Shown here: in pieces, positions 42,141-51,617 of the stretch
Layout of the letters: each line of letters opens with the position of its first letter
Position numbering within the stretch: the stretch's first letter is position 1
Origin: Acidobacteriota bacterium
GTDB lineage: Bacteria > Acidobacteriota > Holophagae > Acanthopleuribacterales > Acanthopleuribacteraceae
Direction of reading: 5' to 3'
NCBI GenBank assembly: GCA_020637335.1
Contig: JACJWC010000001.1
Coordinates: 62,001 to 126,000, forward strand
DNA: 64,000 nucleotides
Notes under the pieces: generated by a model
Told to the model about the DNA's origin: nothing
Database searches by the model: none
What the model saw: the letters and a program-made list of their open reading frames with translations, nothing else
Made by a program: the position numbers and the translations under genes

Positions 42141-44593
42141 GAATCCCCCAAATGATCCGCAGTCCAAGCTGCTTCCGCCAAGCGTGCGACCTGGAAACAT
42201 TGGGTCACGAACCCTTCTTCAAACTGGTTTTGGTAGGTTGACCCCAGACTTGGCACACCGATCAACCCGGAAATGAGCCGGGCAACCCGATCGGTTTCAC
42301 GCGGTGTGTGTTGAGAAAAAGCCAAGCGCAACTCAGGCAGGACGGCCAAAAAGGTATCGTCATCCCAACCCTGAACGATGCGATGGATGGTTTGCATCAG
42401 TTCGGTTTCCTGCCAGGTGAATTCGCGGCAACTGGTGAAGAGTCCGATCAGAAAACGCGACAGGGTGCGACCCTTTTGATCGGCAGATTGTTCCTCGCTA
42501 AGCAGAAACGCCACCATGTCGTCCTGTGTGATTCGGCCACAAAGGAATAACAATCCAGCGGCACAACCGCGAAGCCGCGCTTCGATAATGGGTTGGTGAA
42601 CCAGACCGTTTAAACCCGACCAGAACAGGTCATTTTGATCGAGATAAGCCTCAGATTGGGCCAGTTGGTAAAGGGAACGCAGGGATTCCGTGGCCTCGGC
42701 CTGGCGATCGGAGGAGCCTTCGCCCAACTGGTCCAACAGGCGACAGGCATGGGCAAATCCCTCCAAAGCCAAGCGCTCAAGACAAGCCGGCGAACCCGCT
42801 TGTAAAGGGTTATTGAATCGCTGGTTTTGGTCTAATAGAAGGGCTGCGTCACAACAGGCATTAAACGAGGAGCTGGTTAGAATCCATTCAGAGATTTGGG
42901 ATTCGCTTGCTTCGACCAAATCGTCAAAGCCAAAACGCAGGGCCAGTAAAAGGAACTGAACGGCCCGCAGCGGTTTTTGCTCCTCGCTTTCTTCGATTTG
43001 ATGGCGTAATTCGTCCAAAAGGCTGCGCGCCACCATTTCCAGGTTGGTGCCGCGGTAACTCAATTCGAGCAGGGCGGTTTCCGTTTGCGGGCTCCACTGG
43101 TAGCTCCAATGTTCGATCTGCAGATCGAGATCGGTTCCTGCCAGAAAATCCGGTCCAGCCGTAAATCGGGCAAAGGGGACTTTGAGGAACCGAAGCAAAT
43201 GCAACCACTTACTCAAGGCTTTGTGGCGTTTTTTGGCGTAGATGGAAAGATGAAGCTCATGGACTGAAGTGGAAGAAAGATCCAGGCGAAACGCTGCCGC
43301 ATAGGTGCGAAACGCATTGATCAGGGGATGAACTTGGGTGCCGGGCGCAAGTTGGCCAATCCGATCGCCGCACAACAGGCGGTAGGTCAAATCAAGGATG
43401 ATTTGACCTTCACAGTCGAGAGAGCCCTTGATAAAACTACTGCGGATCCCATCCAAAAGATCCTCGCGCATCGGTCCCGGATTGCCACGAAACTGGCTCA
43501 GTAACTGGGCCTGGCTCATGGCGCCAATCGCATCGGCTGTAGAAAGGGTTAATGTGGTTGGCAACTTTTTGGATTTCGCATGGAGTTGAGCCAGAAAGGA
43601 ACGCGCCACTTTTGGGTAATCGGGAATACCCGACTCGGTTGAGTCCCAAACCTGTTGATAATAAGCAGGCGAGGGGACACCCGCCGCGTAACCATTTAAG
43701 GCGTCTAGCTGCGGAAAGCTGTAAGGCAAAATGGACCGGAAGATTTCGTCTTCCTGAAAATCGGCAGAATGGGTTTCAACCGCTTCGATCAGGTCGGGTA
43801 AAACCAGGGCCGGCGTGTGGAACCCGCCCGTAACGACCAATAGCGGTCCTTCTCCGCGTTTCTTAAGCCGTTTTCGCTCTTTTTGGATGCAATCCACCAT
43901 GTGTTGTTCACGGGCAAAGGTTCCATCCGCTTTTAAACTGGGGGAAGGGGTATTTAATCGGGCAAAAAAACAATAGGTTGCCACACTTTGAATAAAGGCC
44001 GGGGTTGGTACCTCGGTACTTTGCGATTCAAACAGACGGTCCCACAATTCGTTGGTATCGCGACAGCCACGTCGCTTTGCTAGGGTTTGTAAATACTGGC
44101 TTTGTGCCAAATAACGCTCATCCAAAAGGTTAATGGTCTGGGAATGATCCGGTAGTTCATAAAGGACCTGATATTCATAATCCAAATCGATGAAGGCCAA
44201 CTTGGCACCCATGTTCGACCCTTCCCGAATGGCGACCCACTCAGGTGAATAGGCACAGAGCGGATAGTAGGCGCCCAAGCGCAGGGGCACGAGCCTTTTT
44301 TCCGAGTCCGAAGCTTTGGCAAGGCGTTGCCGTTTATCCGTGAACTGGGTGTAGAGCGCAACAGGAGGTTGGGTTTGCGGATGGGCCAGATCGCGAATCC
44401 AGGGCGTGAGCGATACCGGCCCTTCAATCAGAATCGTGGCTGGTTTTGTATCCTGAATCAGGCGGGTTAAATGCCAGGAGCAGGCGGGGCTGTGGTGACG
44501 AATGGGAAAATAGATCAGGTTTTCAGAGCATAAGCCAGCCTGAACCTTCTGCAGTTGCTTTTCCCAAAGGTCTGTATTCAATTGGATTCCCAT
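42137..44593 (-). CDS. DUF5682 family protein (YehM-like)
   Basis: An 818-residue protein of the DUF5682 family, found in MoxR/VWA operons. The family start is clear: YFPIRHHSPACSWHLTRLI followed by PATILIEGPV. Further on come AYYPLCAYSPEWVAIREG and LLVVTGGFHTPALV, which recall TraB/ChaN-like folds with conserved His and Glu. The C-terminal ~350 residues are helical. It overlaps the AAA+ gene by 16 bases and the VWA gene by four. The biochemical function of the family is unknown. Confidence 0.88.
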   Translation of the reverse strand: MGIQLNTDLWEKQLQKVQAGLCSENLIYFPIRHHSPACSWHLTRLIQDTKPATILIEGPVSLTPWIRDLAHPQTQPPVALYTQFTDKRQRLAKASDSEKRLVPLRLGAYYPLCAYSPEWVAIREGSNMGAKLAFIDLDYEYQVLYELPDHSQTINLLDERYLAQSQYLQTLAKRRGCRDTNELWDRLFESQSTEVPTPAFIQSVATYCFFARLNTPSPSLKADGTFAREQHMVDCIQKERKRLKKRGEGPLLVVTGGFHTPALVLPDLIEAVETHSADFQEDEIFRSILPYSFPQLDALNGYAAGVPSPAYYQQVWDSTESGIPDYPKVARSFLAQLHAKSKKLPTTLTLSTADAIGAMSQAQLLSQFRGNPGPMREDLLDGIRSSFIKGSLDCEGQIILDLTYRLLCGDRIGQLAPGTQVHPLINAFRTYAAAFRLDLSSTSVHELHLSIYAKKRHKALSKWLHLLRFLKVPFARFTAGPDFLAGTDLDLQIEHWSYQWSPQTETALLELSYRGTNLEMVARSLLDELRHQIEESEEQKPLRAVQFLLLALRFGFDDLVEASESQISEWILTSSSFNACCDAALLLDQNQRFNNPLQAGSPACLERLALEGFAHACRLLDQLGEGSSDRQAEATESLRSLYQLAQSEAYLDQNDLFWSGLNGLVHQPIIEARLRGCAAGLLFLCGRITQDDMVAFLLSEEQSADQKGRTLSRFLIGLFTSCREFTWQETELMQTIHRIVQGWDDDTFLAVLPELRLAFSQHTPRETDRVARLISGLIGVPSLGSTYQNQFEEGFVTQCFQVARLAEAAWTADHLGDS

Positions 44594-45696
44594 TCCGCCT
44601 TGGTTTCATAGAATTCGCGCCAGACCCCGCCCTGTTTTGCGCGGACTTTGCCGATCACCGTCAGGTAGTGGCGCAGTTTTTTGGCATCGCCTGGATCGTC
44701 TTTAAAAACCGTTCCCAGCATGTGGCGGGAGATGTGCCGGCCACTGACTTTGCCGCCGCCAAAATAATGAGCATCCAGGCAGGCTGCGAAGGAAACTGCT
44801 ACCGCCTCAGCGGTGGACATCACCGTGCTGGGTTTTTCGATCGTGGCCCCTTCGCGTGTTTTGCCTTCGCGCAAGTCGCGAAATGTGGTGATCAGGAGCT
44901 CCATGGCATCTTCGGGCATGGCTTGGTTTATCCCAGAATCGGAAAGGAGCCGGTCCGTTTCTTTGCGCACGATTTCCATCTCCAATTCGGGATCGGCAAT
45001 CGGTAAAACAGTTTCGAAATTAAATCGTCGTTTAAGCGCACTGGACATTTCGTTGACGCCGCGGTCGCGCAAGTTGGCTGTAGCCAGAATGTTAAAGCCC
45101 TTTTTGGCCTGCAGGGTCACATCCTCACCGCGCAGTTCGGGGACCATCAAGACCTTGTCGGAAAGCAGGCTGACCAAGGTATCCTGAATCTCGGGTTGGC
45201 AGCGGGTGATCTCTTCGAAACGCACAATTTTGCCTTCCGCCATAGCGCGATAAACCGGGCCGGGCACCAGCGATTCGCGGCTCGGCCCTTGGGCGAGCAA
45301 TAAGGCATAGTTCCAGGAGTACTTGATTTGGTCTTCGGTTGTGCCAGCTGTTCCTTGGATGGTCAATTGCGAATCGCCGCAGATGGCTGCCGTCAACAGT
45401 TCCGAAAGCAGGGATTTTGCGGTGCCGGGTTCGCCAACCAAGAGCAACCCGCGATTACCGAGCAAGGTAATGATCGCACGTTCGACCAGGGTGTCATTGC
45501 CATAGAACTTGCGGGAAATGCTGCCTTTTTTGGCAAACCAGCCTTTATCGTCCTGGTTACCGACGATAAAGGTTTTGACGGCTTGAGGACTTAAAATCCA
45601 ACCGGGGGGCCGGGCGGCCTGATCCTGTTCCCGGAGCAAATTCAATTCATCGCGGTAGAGCATTTCCGCTGGGGGTCTTATGGTTTTTTTGTCCAT
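44578..45696 (-). CDS. MoxR-family AAA+ ATPase (YehL type)
   Basis: A 372-residue AAA+ ATPase. Walker A is GEPGTAKSLLSELL, sensor 1 lies in FNILATANLRDRGVNEMS, and the arginine finger in SALKRRFNFE. The Walker B stretch is IVRFEEITRC, with Glu-Glu where most relatives have Asp-Glu; whether this lowers activity is not known. The start at 45696 is fixed by TAATG, where the stop of the DUF4132 gene overlaps this ATG. MoxR proteins are chaperone-like remodellers working with VWA partners; the following genes supply one. Membership of the YehL branch is inferred from the neighbours. Confidence 0.9.
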   Translation of the reverse strand: MDKKTIRPPAEMLYRDELNLLREQDQAARPPGWILSPQAVKTFIVGNQDDKGWFAKKGSISRKFYGNDTLVERAIITLLGNRGLLLVGEPGTAKSLLSELLTAAICGDSQLTIQGTAGTTEDQIKYSWNYALLLAQGPSRESLVPGPVYRAMAEGKIVRFEEITRCQPEIQDTLVSLLSDKVLMVPELRGEDVTLQAKKGFNILATANLRDRGVNEMSSALKRRFNFETVLPIADPELEMEIVRKETDRLLSDSGINQAMPEDAMELLITTFRDLREGKTREGATIEKPSTVMSTAEAVAVSFAACLDAHYFGGGKVSGRHISRHMLGTVFKDDPGDAKKLRHYLTVIGKVRAKQGGVWREFYETKAEWESN

Positions 45697-48600
45697 TAAT
45701 AAGCACTCTTCTTCTGCCAATCGGGATCGTAACCCATCCCGCTATCGGCGATTTGTTTGAGGTCATTCCAACACTCCGACAAAATGACCTGGTTGACTTG
45801 TTTAAGCGCCAAAGGTTGGTGGGCGTAGGCGTAGGATTCAGCCTGTTCCTCTTGGAGCCGAATAAAATAAAGGCTGATCAGCGCTACGGTGCGGTTCTCT
45901 TCGGGCAAAACATTCCCAGAGAATTCAATAACGGCCTGAATCTTCAGGCTCGGAAATGATTTGAAATAGGTGTAAAACCAGCCGCCATCCTCAGCCGACC
46001 CGCGCGAATAACCCAGTTTCTGAGCGATAGAACGCAATTTAAAGCTATTGATGAGATGACCCTCGAAGGACTCAATTGCCGTTTTCTTAACCAGTTCAGG
46101 GGTGAGCTCAAAAGTTTTGCGGCCAAACTGGATGAATAAGGGTTGGACCTCATAATCCTGGAGATGCTCCAACCAGGCATGCGCCAGGGCGGGCTCCAGG
46201 ACAGATTGGTGGGCGATAGAAATGAGGTCATCGTCCTTCAAGTGCACCTCGTTATCCTCCACATCGGTCAAACTGCGGTCTTCCATGGGTCTAAAGGTGG
46301 TGAAAATGGCCTGATCACGCGAGGCGACCCAAACCAGCCTTTGACAGTAACGGCCCATGATCGGATGTAAGTTCAGGTAGCGGTTCCAGTCTTCAAAAAG
46401 CCAGGTCCGCTGGGTGCACATGGCCTCGTAAAGCCGCTCCTGTTGGAGTTTGAGGACTTGTTTAAGTTCCTTTTTACTGGCCGTAAACTCCTTTTTGATT
46501 AGCTTGATTTCTTCCTCATCTTCCGCTTTGTTGGCATTGGGAAGGTCCTTAATCGTTTTGCCATCGGCGTTGGTTAATTGGATCGAGAAATCGTCCTGCA
46601 GCGTTGCGATAAATTGGCGGGCGCCATAATCAATAACCTGTTTGCCATCGCGATCAAAGCCGGCATCCGGAATAGTGCGATCCGCCATCTCATCGCGGGT
46701 CCAGCCCTTACGGCTGGCAATTTCATCGGCCAGCAGGGTTGCCTCTTGTTGGATGCCTCGGGTACGGAAACGGGTGGAAATGGAGAGAATCAATTGGATC
46801 GCCAGCGGATGGTCGATCCAGGACAGAAAACGCAGGAGGACCTTGGATTGGGCCATGCGGTGGCCAAACCAGGTGCGCACGTATTTCTCCACTCGCGGCA
46901 CGATTTCGGGGCCACAACAAATCGCCGCAATGGATAAGATGCCCTTGCTAGAAATGGCCGAGCCCAGGCATTCGTTGAGATAACGATTGTAAGAAGCCTT
47001 GAGGTACTGGGCCTCATTAAAGTCTTGATAGTACTGGGGTGACCGTGCCGCCCACACCTTGACTTGGGCCAGATCCTTTTCAGCCATTTGTCGGGCTTCA
47101 TCGCTGGTGTATCTGGGTAGCGTATCTTGAACCAACCAACTGTTAAAAACGAGTTCGCCCAATTTCTGGCGATCTTCGGCGCGCATGAGCATTAAATAGC
47201 GCTGGATTAATGGGTTGGGCTCCGGGTTTTTAAAGCGGAATGCCTGAAGGATAAAGTACTGGATAATTTCAGGTTCTACCTTGCGATTGGCTTTTTCCCA
47301 AACCATCTGAGGCAACTGATCAAAAGGGAACCAGGCAATATCCTTGGGTGTTGGCTTTCTCAGGGCCTTTTGGGCGTCGTCCAATAAGGCTTTGCGGTTG
47401 AGGAACTTGTCTAAATCGGTTCCAAACGATTCGAGGCTCGACATTATTGCCGCTTTGACCTCGTCGTTTTTTTCCTTTTTGAGTACCTTTTGCAGAACTG
47501 GTTCCGTCTCACGAGCATTCAGTTTGCCTAACCAAGCGGCCGCATTGGCGCGAACATCCTTGCGTCCGTCTTCCAAAGCTTTGAGGATCATGGTGTCGCG
47601 GTCGGCTGCGTGGATGAGACAGGCCTGAGCCATGGGCCGTTCGGTTTTACCGGGTCCTAAGGCTTTTTCCCACAACAAGGCCAAATACCGGGACGGCGGT
47701 TGAGGAAAAGTAGCCAGGATTTGGTAGGCTCGCTTGGTTTCTTCACCAGCCCAGTACCAATCCGGGTCATTGCGCGGGGAAAGACCCAGGGCAACATCGA
47801 GTTTGTGCGGAAATAGGTGGAAATACGGCCAAATCGCATCGTTGGGCAGGTCCAGGGGGTTAAAGTCATGAGCCCATGAATAGGTGACATACATATCACC
47901 AACCCATTCTGGATCAAACTTTGCCGCTTGAAATGCATTGGCCAGATCCAAAAGCGTTAGACCAGGTTCATGTTCACGCCTATAGTCTTTGAGGTACTCC
48001 AAAAATGGATGTTCGGAAATAAAAAAATGCGAACGATAGCCGAACAGATCCGCCAAAAAGGCAAGGCGAAGGAAGGGTACCAAGGAGAGTTTTTGGGTTC
48101 GGGCAAATTCAATTAATTCCCTGTGAAGCAAGTCTTTAAATAAGTATTGGTGATTCATTTTTGCGGAGGTCCGGTCACTCAACGCCACCTCCGATTTCAT
48201 AACACAGCCGACAAAAAGTTTGATGCGACTGGGATTTAATGGCGGGTCCAGCGTTCGTTCTCCGCGTCTCCACTTCGGGTCCATTCGATCCCACGCCTTG
48301 GCATGCGCCTCAATTGCGCGTTGATTGTAACGTTCAAGGGCGCCACGCAGCGCCCCTTCAAAACCATCCGGGAGGTGGTAGTCGGTGGAATAGGTTTTAG
48401 CTTCTGGTAGGTTAAATTCATCTTTTGGTTCGCCCGCCTTTTCGGCTTCAAGTGGCTGACTCAGATGCAGCAACTTTTCGATTTCCAGACGGACCTTTTT
48501 GGATTTTGTTTGCTCCAGAGCACGATTAAGCAACGGGGTACAGGTCTGGCCCTGGACCTGCCAAAGCCAGTTCAATGCATGGAACTGTTCGTTTGCACTG

Positions 48601-49460
48601 CCTTCCAATATGATGCGTTCGAGTTGAGGCACCAGCCAGTCGCTAAGAGAGTCCCTTAAAAACGAGAATACTTTTTGGGCAGCCGCCCGTTCCGTTTTGG
48701 CGTTGGACAATCCCATGGCCAGGACGCGTTTTAAAGTGGGTTCTCGGGGAAGCACCTTTTTTTGGGCGATGCGTTCAAGAACGTGAATGCGGTGACTCAA
48801 ATCAGGGTCTTCTAGTGCGCGCAACAGGACTTCAGGCTGGCTGGCAAGATAGTCCCTTATGCCTTTTACCTGATAAAAATATTCTTGTTTAAAGTAGCCG
48901 TAATAGTGAAATTGGCCAGGTTTTTCCAGAAACACCAGTTCGGCCAAAAACGATTCTGGCAAACCACCTTCTTTAAGAACAGCTTGGATAAATTCGATCT
49001 CCATTCGTACATTGTTTTCCAGCCGATGGTTGGGGACGTTGTAGCCAGTCAATTCAGCAAAAAAAGTTTCTACCCAAGCCAAATCGATTGGAATGTGTTG
49101 CCATTGAATCGGCTGACCTGAGGTTTCAAATGCAGCATGAACCACTTGAACCAATCGGTATGCAAAGGATGCAGGTACTTCAGGATTGATATAAATGTTA
49201 ATTCGTTGGTGCGATCGACGTCGGGCTTGGCTATAAGTTTGCGATGTCACCGTCCGCAGTTTTTTGGCGATATCCGGAACCGCTTTTAAGCGGAGTAGGA
49301 CGCCATCATCTTCCCCATCGACCACATAACGCAGCAGGTCATTTGCCAATTGCGGATCCTCTACCCGCTCAAACTCCTGAATTAATAGTTCCAGCACTTC
49401 CTTGGCCAGGTTTTCTGGGTTTTTTAGCTTCTTTGAGGAGGGCTTCAACCATTCAAACAC
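45696..49460 (-). CDS. DUF4132 protein (YehI/MolR-like), first gene of MoxR operon
   Basis: About 1254 residues. The C-terminal ~190 residues form the DUF4132 domain, with LFEDWNRYLNLHPIMGRY, FTTFRPMEDRSLTDVED and QPLFIQFGRKTFELTPE. The long N-terminal part is helical and HEAT-like, with QILATFPQPPSRYLALLWEK and DVRANAAAWLGKLNARETE. GTG at 49460 is preferred, because GAGGTGAG lies seven bases upstream; GTG at 49469 lacks a site. E. coli MolR/YehI carry the same domain next to yehL-yehQ. Function unknown; it may be the scaffold or sensor of the system. Confidence 0.87.
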   Translation of the reverse strand: MFEWLKPSSKKLKNPENLAKEVLELLIQEFERVEDPQLANDLLRYVVDGEDDGVLLRLKAVPDIAKKLRTVTSQTYSQARRRSHQRINIYINPEVPASFAYRLVQVVHAAFETSGQPIQWQHIPIDLAWVETFFAELTGYNVPNHRLENNVRMEIEFIQAVLKEGGLPESFLAELVFLEKPGQFHYYGYFKQEYFYQVKGIRDYLASQPEVLLRALEDPDLSHRIHVLERIAQKKVLPREPTLKRVLAMGLSNAKTERAAAQKVFSFLRDSLSDWLVPQLERIILEGSANEQFHALNWLWQVQGQTCTPLLNRALEQTKSKKVRLEIEKLLHLSQPLEAEKAGEPKDEFNLPEAKTYSTDYHLPDGFEGALRGALERYNQRAIEAHAKAWDRMDPKWRRGERTLDPPLNPSRIKLFVGCVMKSEVALSDRTSAKMNHQYLFKDLLHRELIEFARTQKLSLVPFLRLAFLADLFGYRSHFFISEHPFLEYLKDYRREHEPGLTLLDLANAFQAAKFDPEWVGDMYVTYSWAHDFNPLDLPNDAIWPYFHLFPHKLDVALGLSPRNDPDWYWAGEETKRAYQILATFPQPPSRYLALLWEKALGPGKTERPMAQACLIHAADRDTMILKALEDGRKDVRANAAAWLGKLNARETEPVLQKVLKKEKNDEVKAAIMSSLESFGTDLDKFLNRKALLDDAQKALRKPTPKDIAWFPFDQLPQMVWEKANRKVEPEIIQYFILQAFRFKNPEPNPLIQRYLMLMRAEDRQKLGELVFNSWLVQDTLPRYTSDEARQMAEKDLAQVKVWAARSPQYYQDFNEAQYLKASYNRYLNECLGSAISSKGILSIAAICCGPEIVPRVEKYVRTWFGHRMAQSKVLLRFLSWIDHPLAIQLILSISTRFRTRGIQQEATLLADEIASRKGWTRDEMADRTIPDAGFDRDGKQVIDYGARQFIATLQDDFSIQLTNADGKTIKDLPNANKAEDEEEIKLIKKEFTASKKELKQVLKLQQERLYEAMCTQRTWLFEDWNRYLNLHPIMGRYCQRLVWVASRDQAIFTTFRPMEDRSLTDVEDNEVHLKDDDLISIAHQSVLEPALAHAWLEHLQDYEVQPLFIQFGRKTFELTPELVKKTAIESFEGHLINSFKLRSIAQKLGYSRGSAEDGGWFYTYFKSFPSLKIQAVIEFSGNVLPEENRTVALISLYFIRLQEEQAESYAYAHQPLALKQVNQVILSECWNDLKQIADSGMGYDPDWQKKSAY

Positions 49461-49792
49461 GTTTCTCACCTCAATTTTGTGAATTTCAAAATTTGCGACA
49501 CATTATACAAAGATTGAACCCCGTAAACTAGCATTGAGCGTATGCGCTTTCGTTTAAGCAGTGATTAATCCCCTATTCACCATGCTTTTTTATTAGGCGA
49601 TTAAAATGGTCCGAAATGTTTGAGGCCCATGCCGCTTTTTATTTTTGCGAGCTCGAAATTGCGAATCTGTTTTATGGGTCTACTCGTTAGTGAAAGGCCG
49701 ATTTCGTTTCTGCTTTACTTTGCAGCGCTTTGTGACGAAAACATCAGAATTGGCTGGTAGATCGTTGCACGAAAGGTCGGGAATCCAATTTT
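49461..49792. other. Divergent promoter region between MoxR operon and membrane-protein gene
   Basis: About 330 A/T-rich bases with no gene. On the minus strand TATAAT (49507-49502) lies about 40 bases before the DUF4132 start; its -35 partner is poor. The plus-strand gene has only weak upstream signals (GAAAGGTCGGGA). Confidence 0.45.
49502..49507 (-). promoter_or_regulatory. Candidate -10 box (TATAAT) for the MoxR operon
   Basis: A perfect TATAAT on the minus strand in the context TTTGTATAATGTGTCG. Transcription would start near 49495 and leave a leader of about 35 bases with the GAGGTGAG ribosome site. No good -35 was found, so it may depend on an activator or another sigma factor. Confidence 0.4.
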
Positions 49793-51508
49793 ATGAGCTT
49801 TGTAATGCTCATCTTGTTTATGTACGGGCTTTTGGCGATTTCTTTTTGGGGTTGGGGTCAACTTTTATGCCGGGGCATAAAGTGTCAAGAAGAACCGCGC
49901 CCAGTCCTTGCCATGTGGATAGGATGGGCGACAGTCCTTTTTTTGCTTCAGGCGATTCATTTGTTCCAAGCGATAACAGCTGGCTGGTCGATTGGCCTGG
50001 TTTTGATAGGGTTGTTACGCGGTCTGGGACCGTTTAAACAGTGGGTTTCAGTCTGTTTTTTTAGCTGGGGCCGAATGGATTATGGCTTTGCAATCGGCCT
50101 CGTTTTTTTGGCGGCCTGGGGTGCTGGGCACGCTATGCTCGCGCCAACCAACTGGGATTCGGGTCTATATCATTTCAATGCCATCGCCTGGATCAATCAG
50201 TACCCGATAATTCCCGGGTTGGGCAACCTGCATGATCGCCTGGCCTTTAACCAATCCTTTTTTCACTACGCTGCTTTGCTAAATTTTGAACCCTACTTTG
50301 GCCAGGGCAGGGTGGTAGCCAATAGTTTCCTGTGGCTGCTCGGGGTAGCGCAATATAGTTCAACCGCCAAAAATTTATTGCAAAATCCACAGGTGCTTCC
50401 TAGTGATTCACCCTTTCGGCTGCCCTTCATACTGTTAACTTTTCCCGCCTTGGCCTTTCTGGCCGCTTCCTCGGACGGTTTTACTTCGCCAACACCAGAC
50501 CTTGCTGCCACCTTGCTTCAACTCGCGGTTTTCCCGGTCTTTCTCGAAGTTTTTTTGAACCAACGCGAAAATAAGCAGTCGGCAGACAATCTATTGGTCT
50601 TTATTTGTGTTCTTTCGGCAACCGCTATCACCGTCAAACTCAGTAACTTGGTATTTGGTGGATTATCCATCTTGTTAATTTCAATAATGTTTTATCGTTC
50701 TCGGAGCATCCTGTTGCTAAAACTAACGGGGTTTTGCAGCTTAGCTATCGGATTATGGATGGTGCGTGGCGTTATCCAATCTGGTGCTCCTTTTTTTCCG
50801 TCTTCGGCAATTACTTTTGATATGGATTGGGCCATGCCAAAGGAGGCGATCGATAATTGTGCCAATTGGGTTTACAGTTGGGCGCGTCATCCGGGCCCGC
50901 ACTGGCGTGATGTCTTGGGCAATTGGGCTTGGTTTTGGCCTTGGGTTAAACGTTACAGCCACTATTACGCCGAACTCTCGTATCCCCTGGGCTTCTCGCT
51001 TCTGAGCCTTTGCTTTCTTGGATTTTGGCCAGGAAGGTCATGGCGCCTACTTCGTCCCCTTGGGTGGATCATGGCCTTTTTCGTTTGCGCTTTGACCTTT
51101 TGGTTTATCCAAGCACCCGATGTTAGATTTGCCCATGCGCTTTTTATGTTGTTTTGCCCAACTTGCTGTTGTTTCCTTTTGGTGGTCTTAAAAAGCAAGC
51201 TGCCTTCGCGCGCCTATATGATTGCATTTGGTTTACTGTTTTTGATCAGTAACCTGCATTTCTTGGGCTATGGCTGGAAATACAAATTTTTTGTAACTCG
51301 TGTTTCTCTGAAGGGCTGGCAAGCGCCAACACAGGCGGAACTGAATGCGCGGGTAACTCAGTTTGGATTATCGGTTTTGGTTCCGAAGAGTGGCGACCTG
51401 TGTTGGGACTCCCCGTTGCCGAGCACGCCGTACTTCAACCCAAATCTCAAACTACGCAATCCGAACGACCTGAGGTCCGGGTTCACAATCAGCAGGGCCA
51501 CGCCATAG
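49793..51508 (+). CDS. Polytopic membrane protein, LIC_10190-like
   Basis: A 571-residue protein with about ten or more transmembrane helices. The first extracytoplasmic loop contains NWDSGLYHFNAIAWINQYPI followed by GLGNLHDRLAFNQSFFHY. These conserved acidic and histidine residues are the hallmark of the LIC_10190 family and recall GT-C glycosyltransferases (D/H motifs near the first loop). A role in surface glycan assembly fits the sugar genes a few kb downstream. The start at 49793 gives a proper N-terminal helix, though its ribosome site is weak. Confidence 0.8.
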   Translation: MSFVMLILFMYGLLAISFWGWGQLLCRGIKCQEEPRPVLAMWIGWATVLFLLQAIHLFQAITAGWSIGLVLIGLLRGLGPFKQWVSVCFFSWGRMDYGFAIGLVFLAAWGAGHAMLAPTNWDSGLYHFNAIAWINQYPIIPGLGNLHDRLAFNQSFFHYAALLNFEPYFGQGRVVANSFLWLLGVAQYSSTAKNLLQNPQVLPSDSPFRLPFILLTFPALAFLAASSDGFTSPTPDLAATLLQLAVFPVFLEVFLNQRENKQSADNLLVFICVLSATAITVKLSNLVFGGLSILLISIMFYRSRSILLLKLTGFCSLAIGLWMVRGVIQSGAPFFPSSAITFDMDWAMPKEAIDNCANWVYSWARHPGPHWRDVLGNWAWFWPWVKRYSHYYAELSYPLGFSLLSLCFLGFWPGRSWRLLRPLGWIMAFFVCALTFWFIQAPDVRFAHALFMLFCPTCCCFLLVVLKSKLPSRAYMIAFGLLFLISNLHFLGYGWKYKFFVTRVSLKGWQAPTQAELNARVTQFGLSVLVPKSGDLCWDSPLPSTPYFNPNLKLRNPNDLRSGFTISRATP

Positions 51509-51617
51509 GCGAAATGGTTTTTGGGATCCCAGCGGCCAATCCATGATCTGAGTTGCGTTTATGGGCTGCGGAGTGCAGATTATGGATAAGTCTTCTTTTG
51601 GCCCTTGTGAGGCGATT

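Noticed and set aside
49645..50037. Plus-strand frame of 130 codons overlapping the start of the membrane-protein gene
   Set aside because: It is the wrong frame; the membrane protein at 49793 has proper helices and family motifs.
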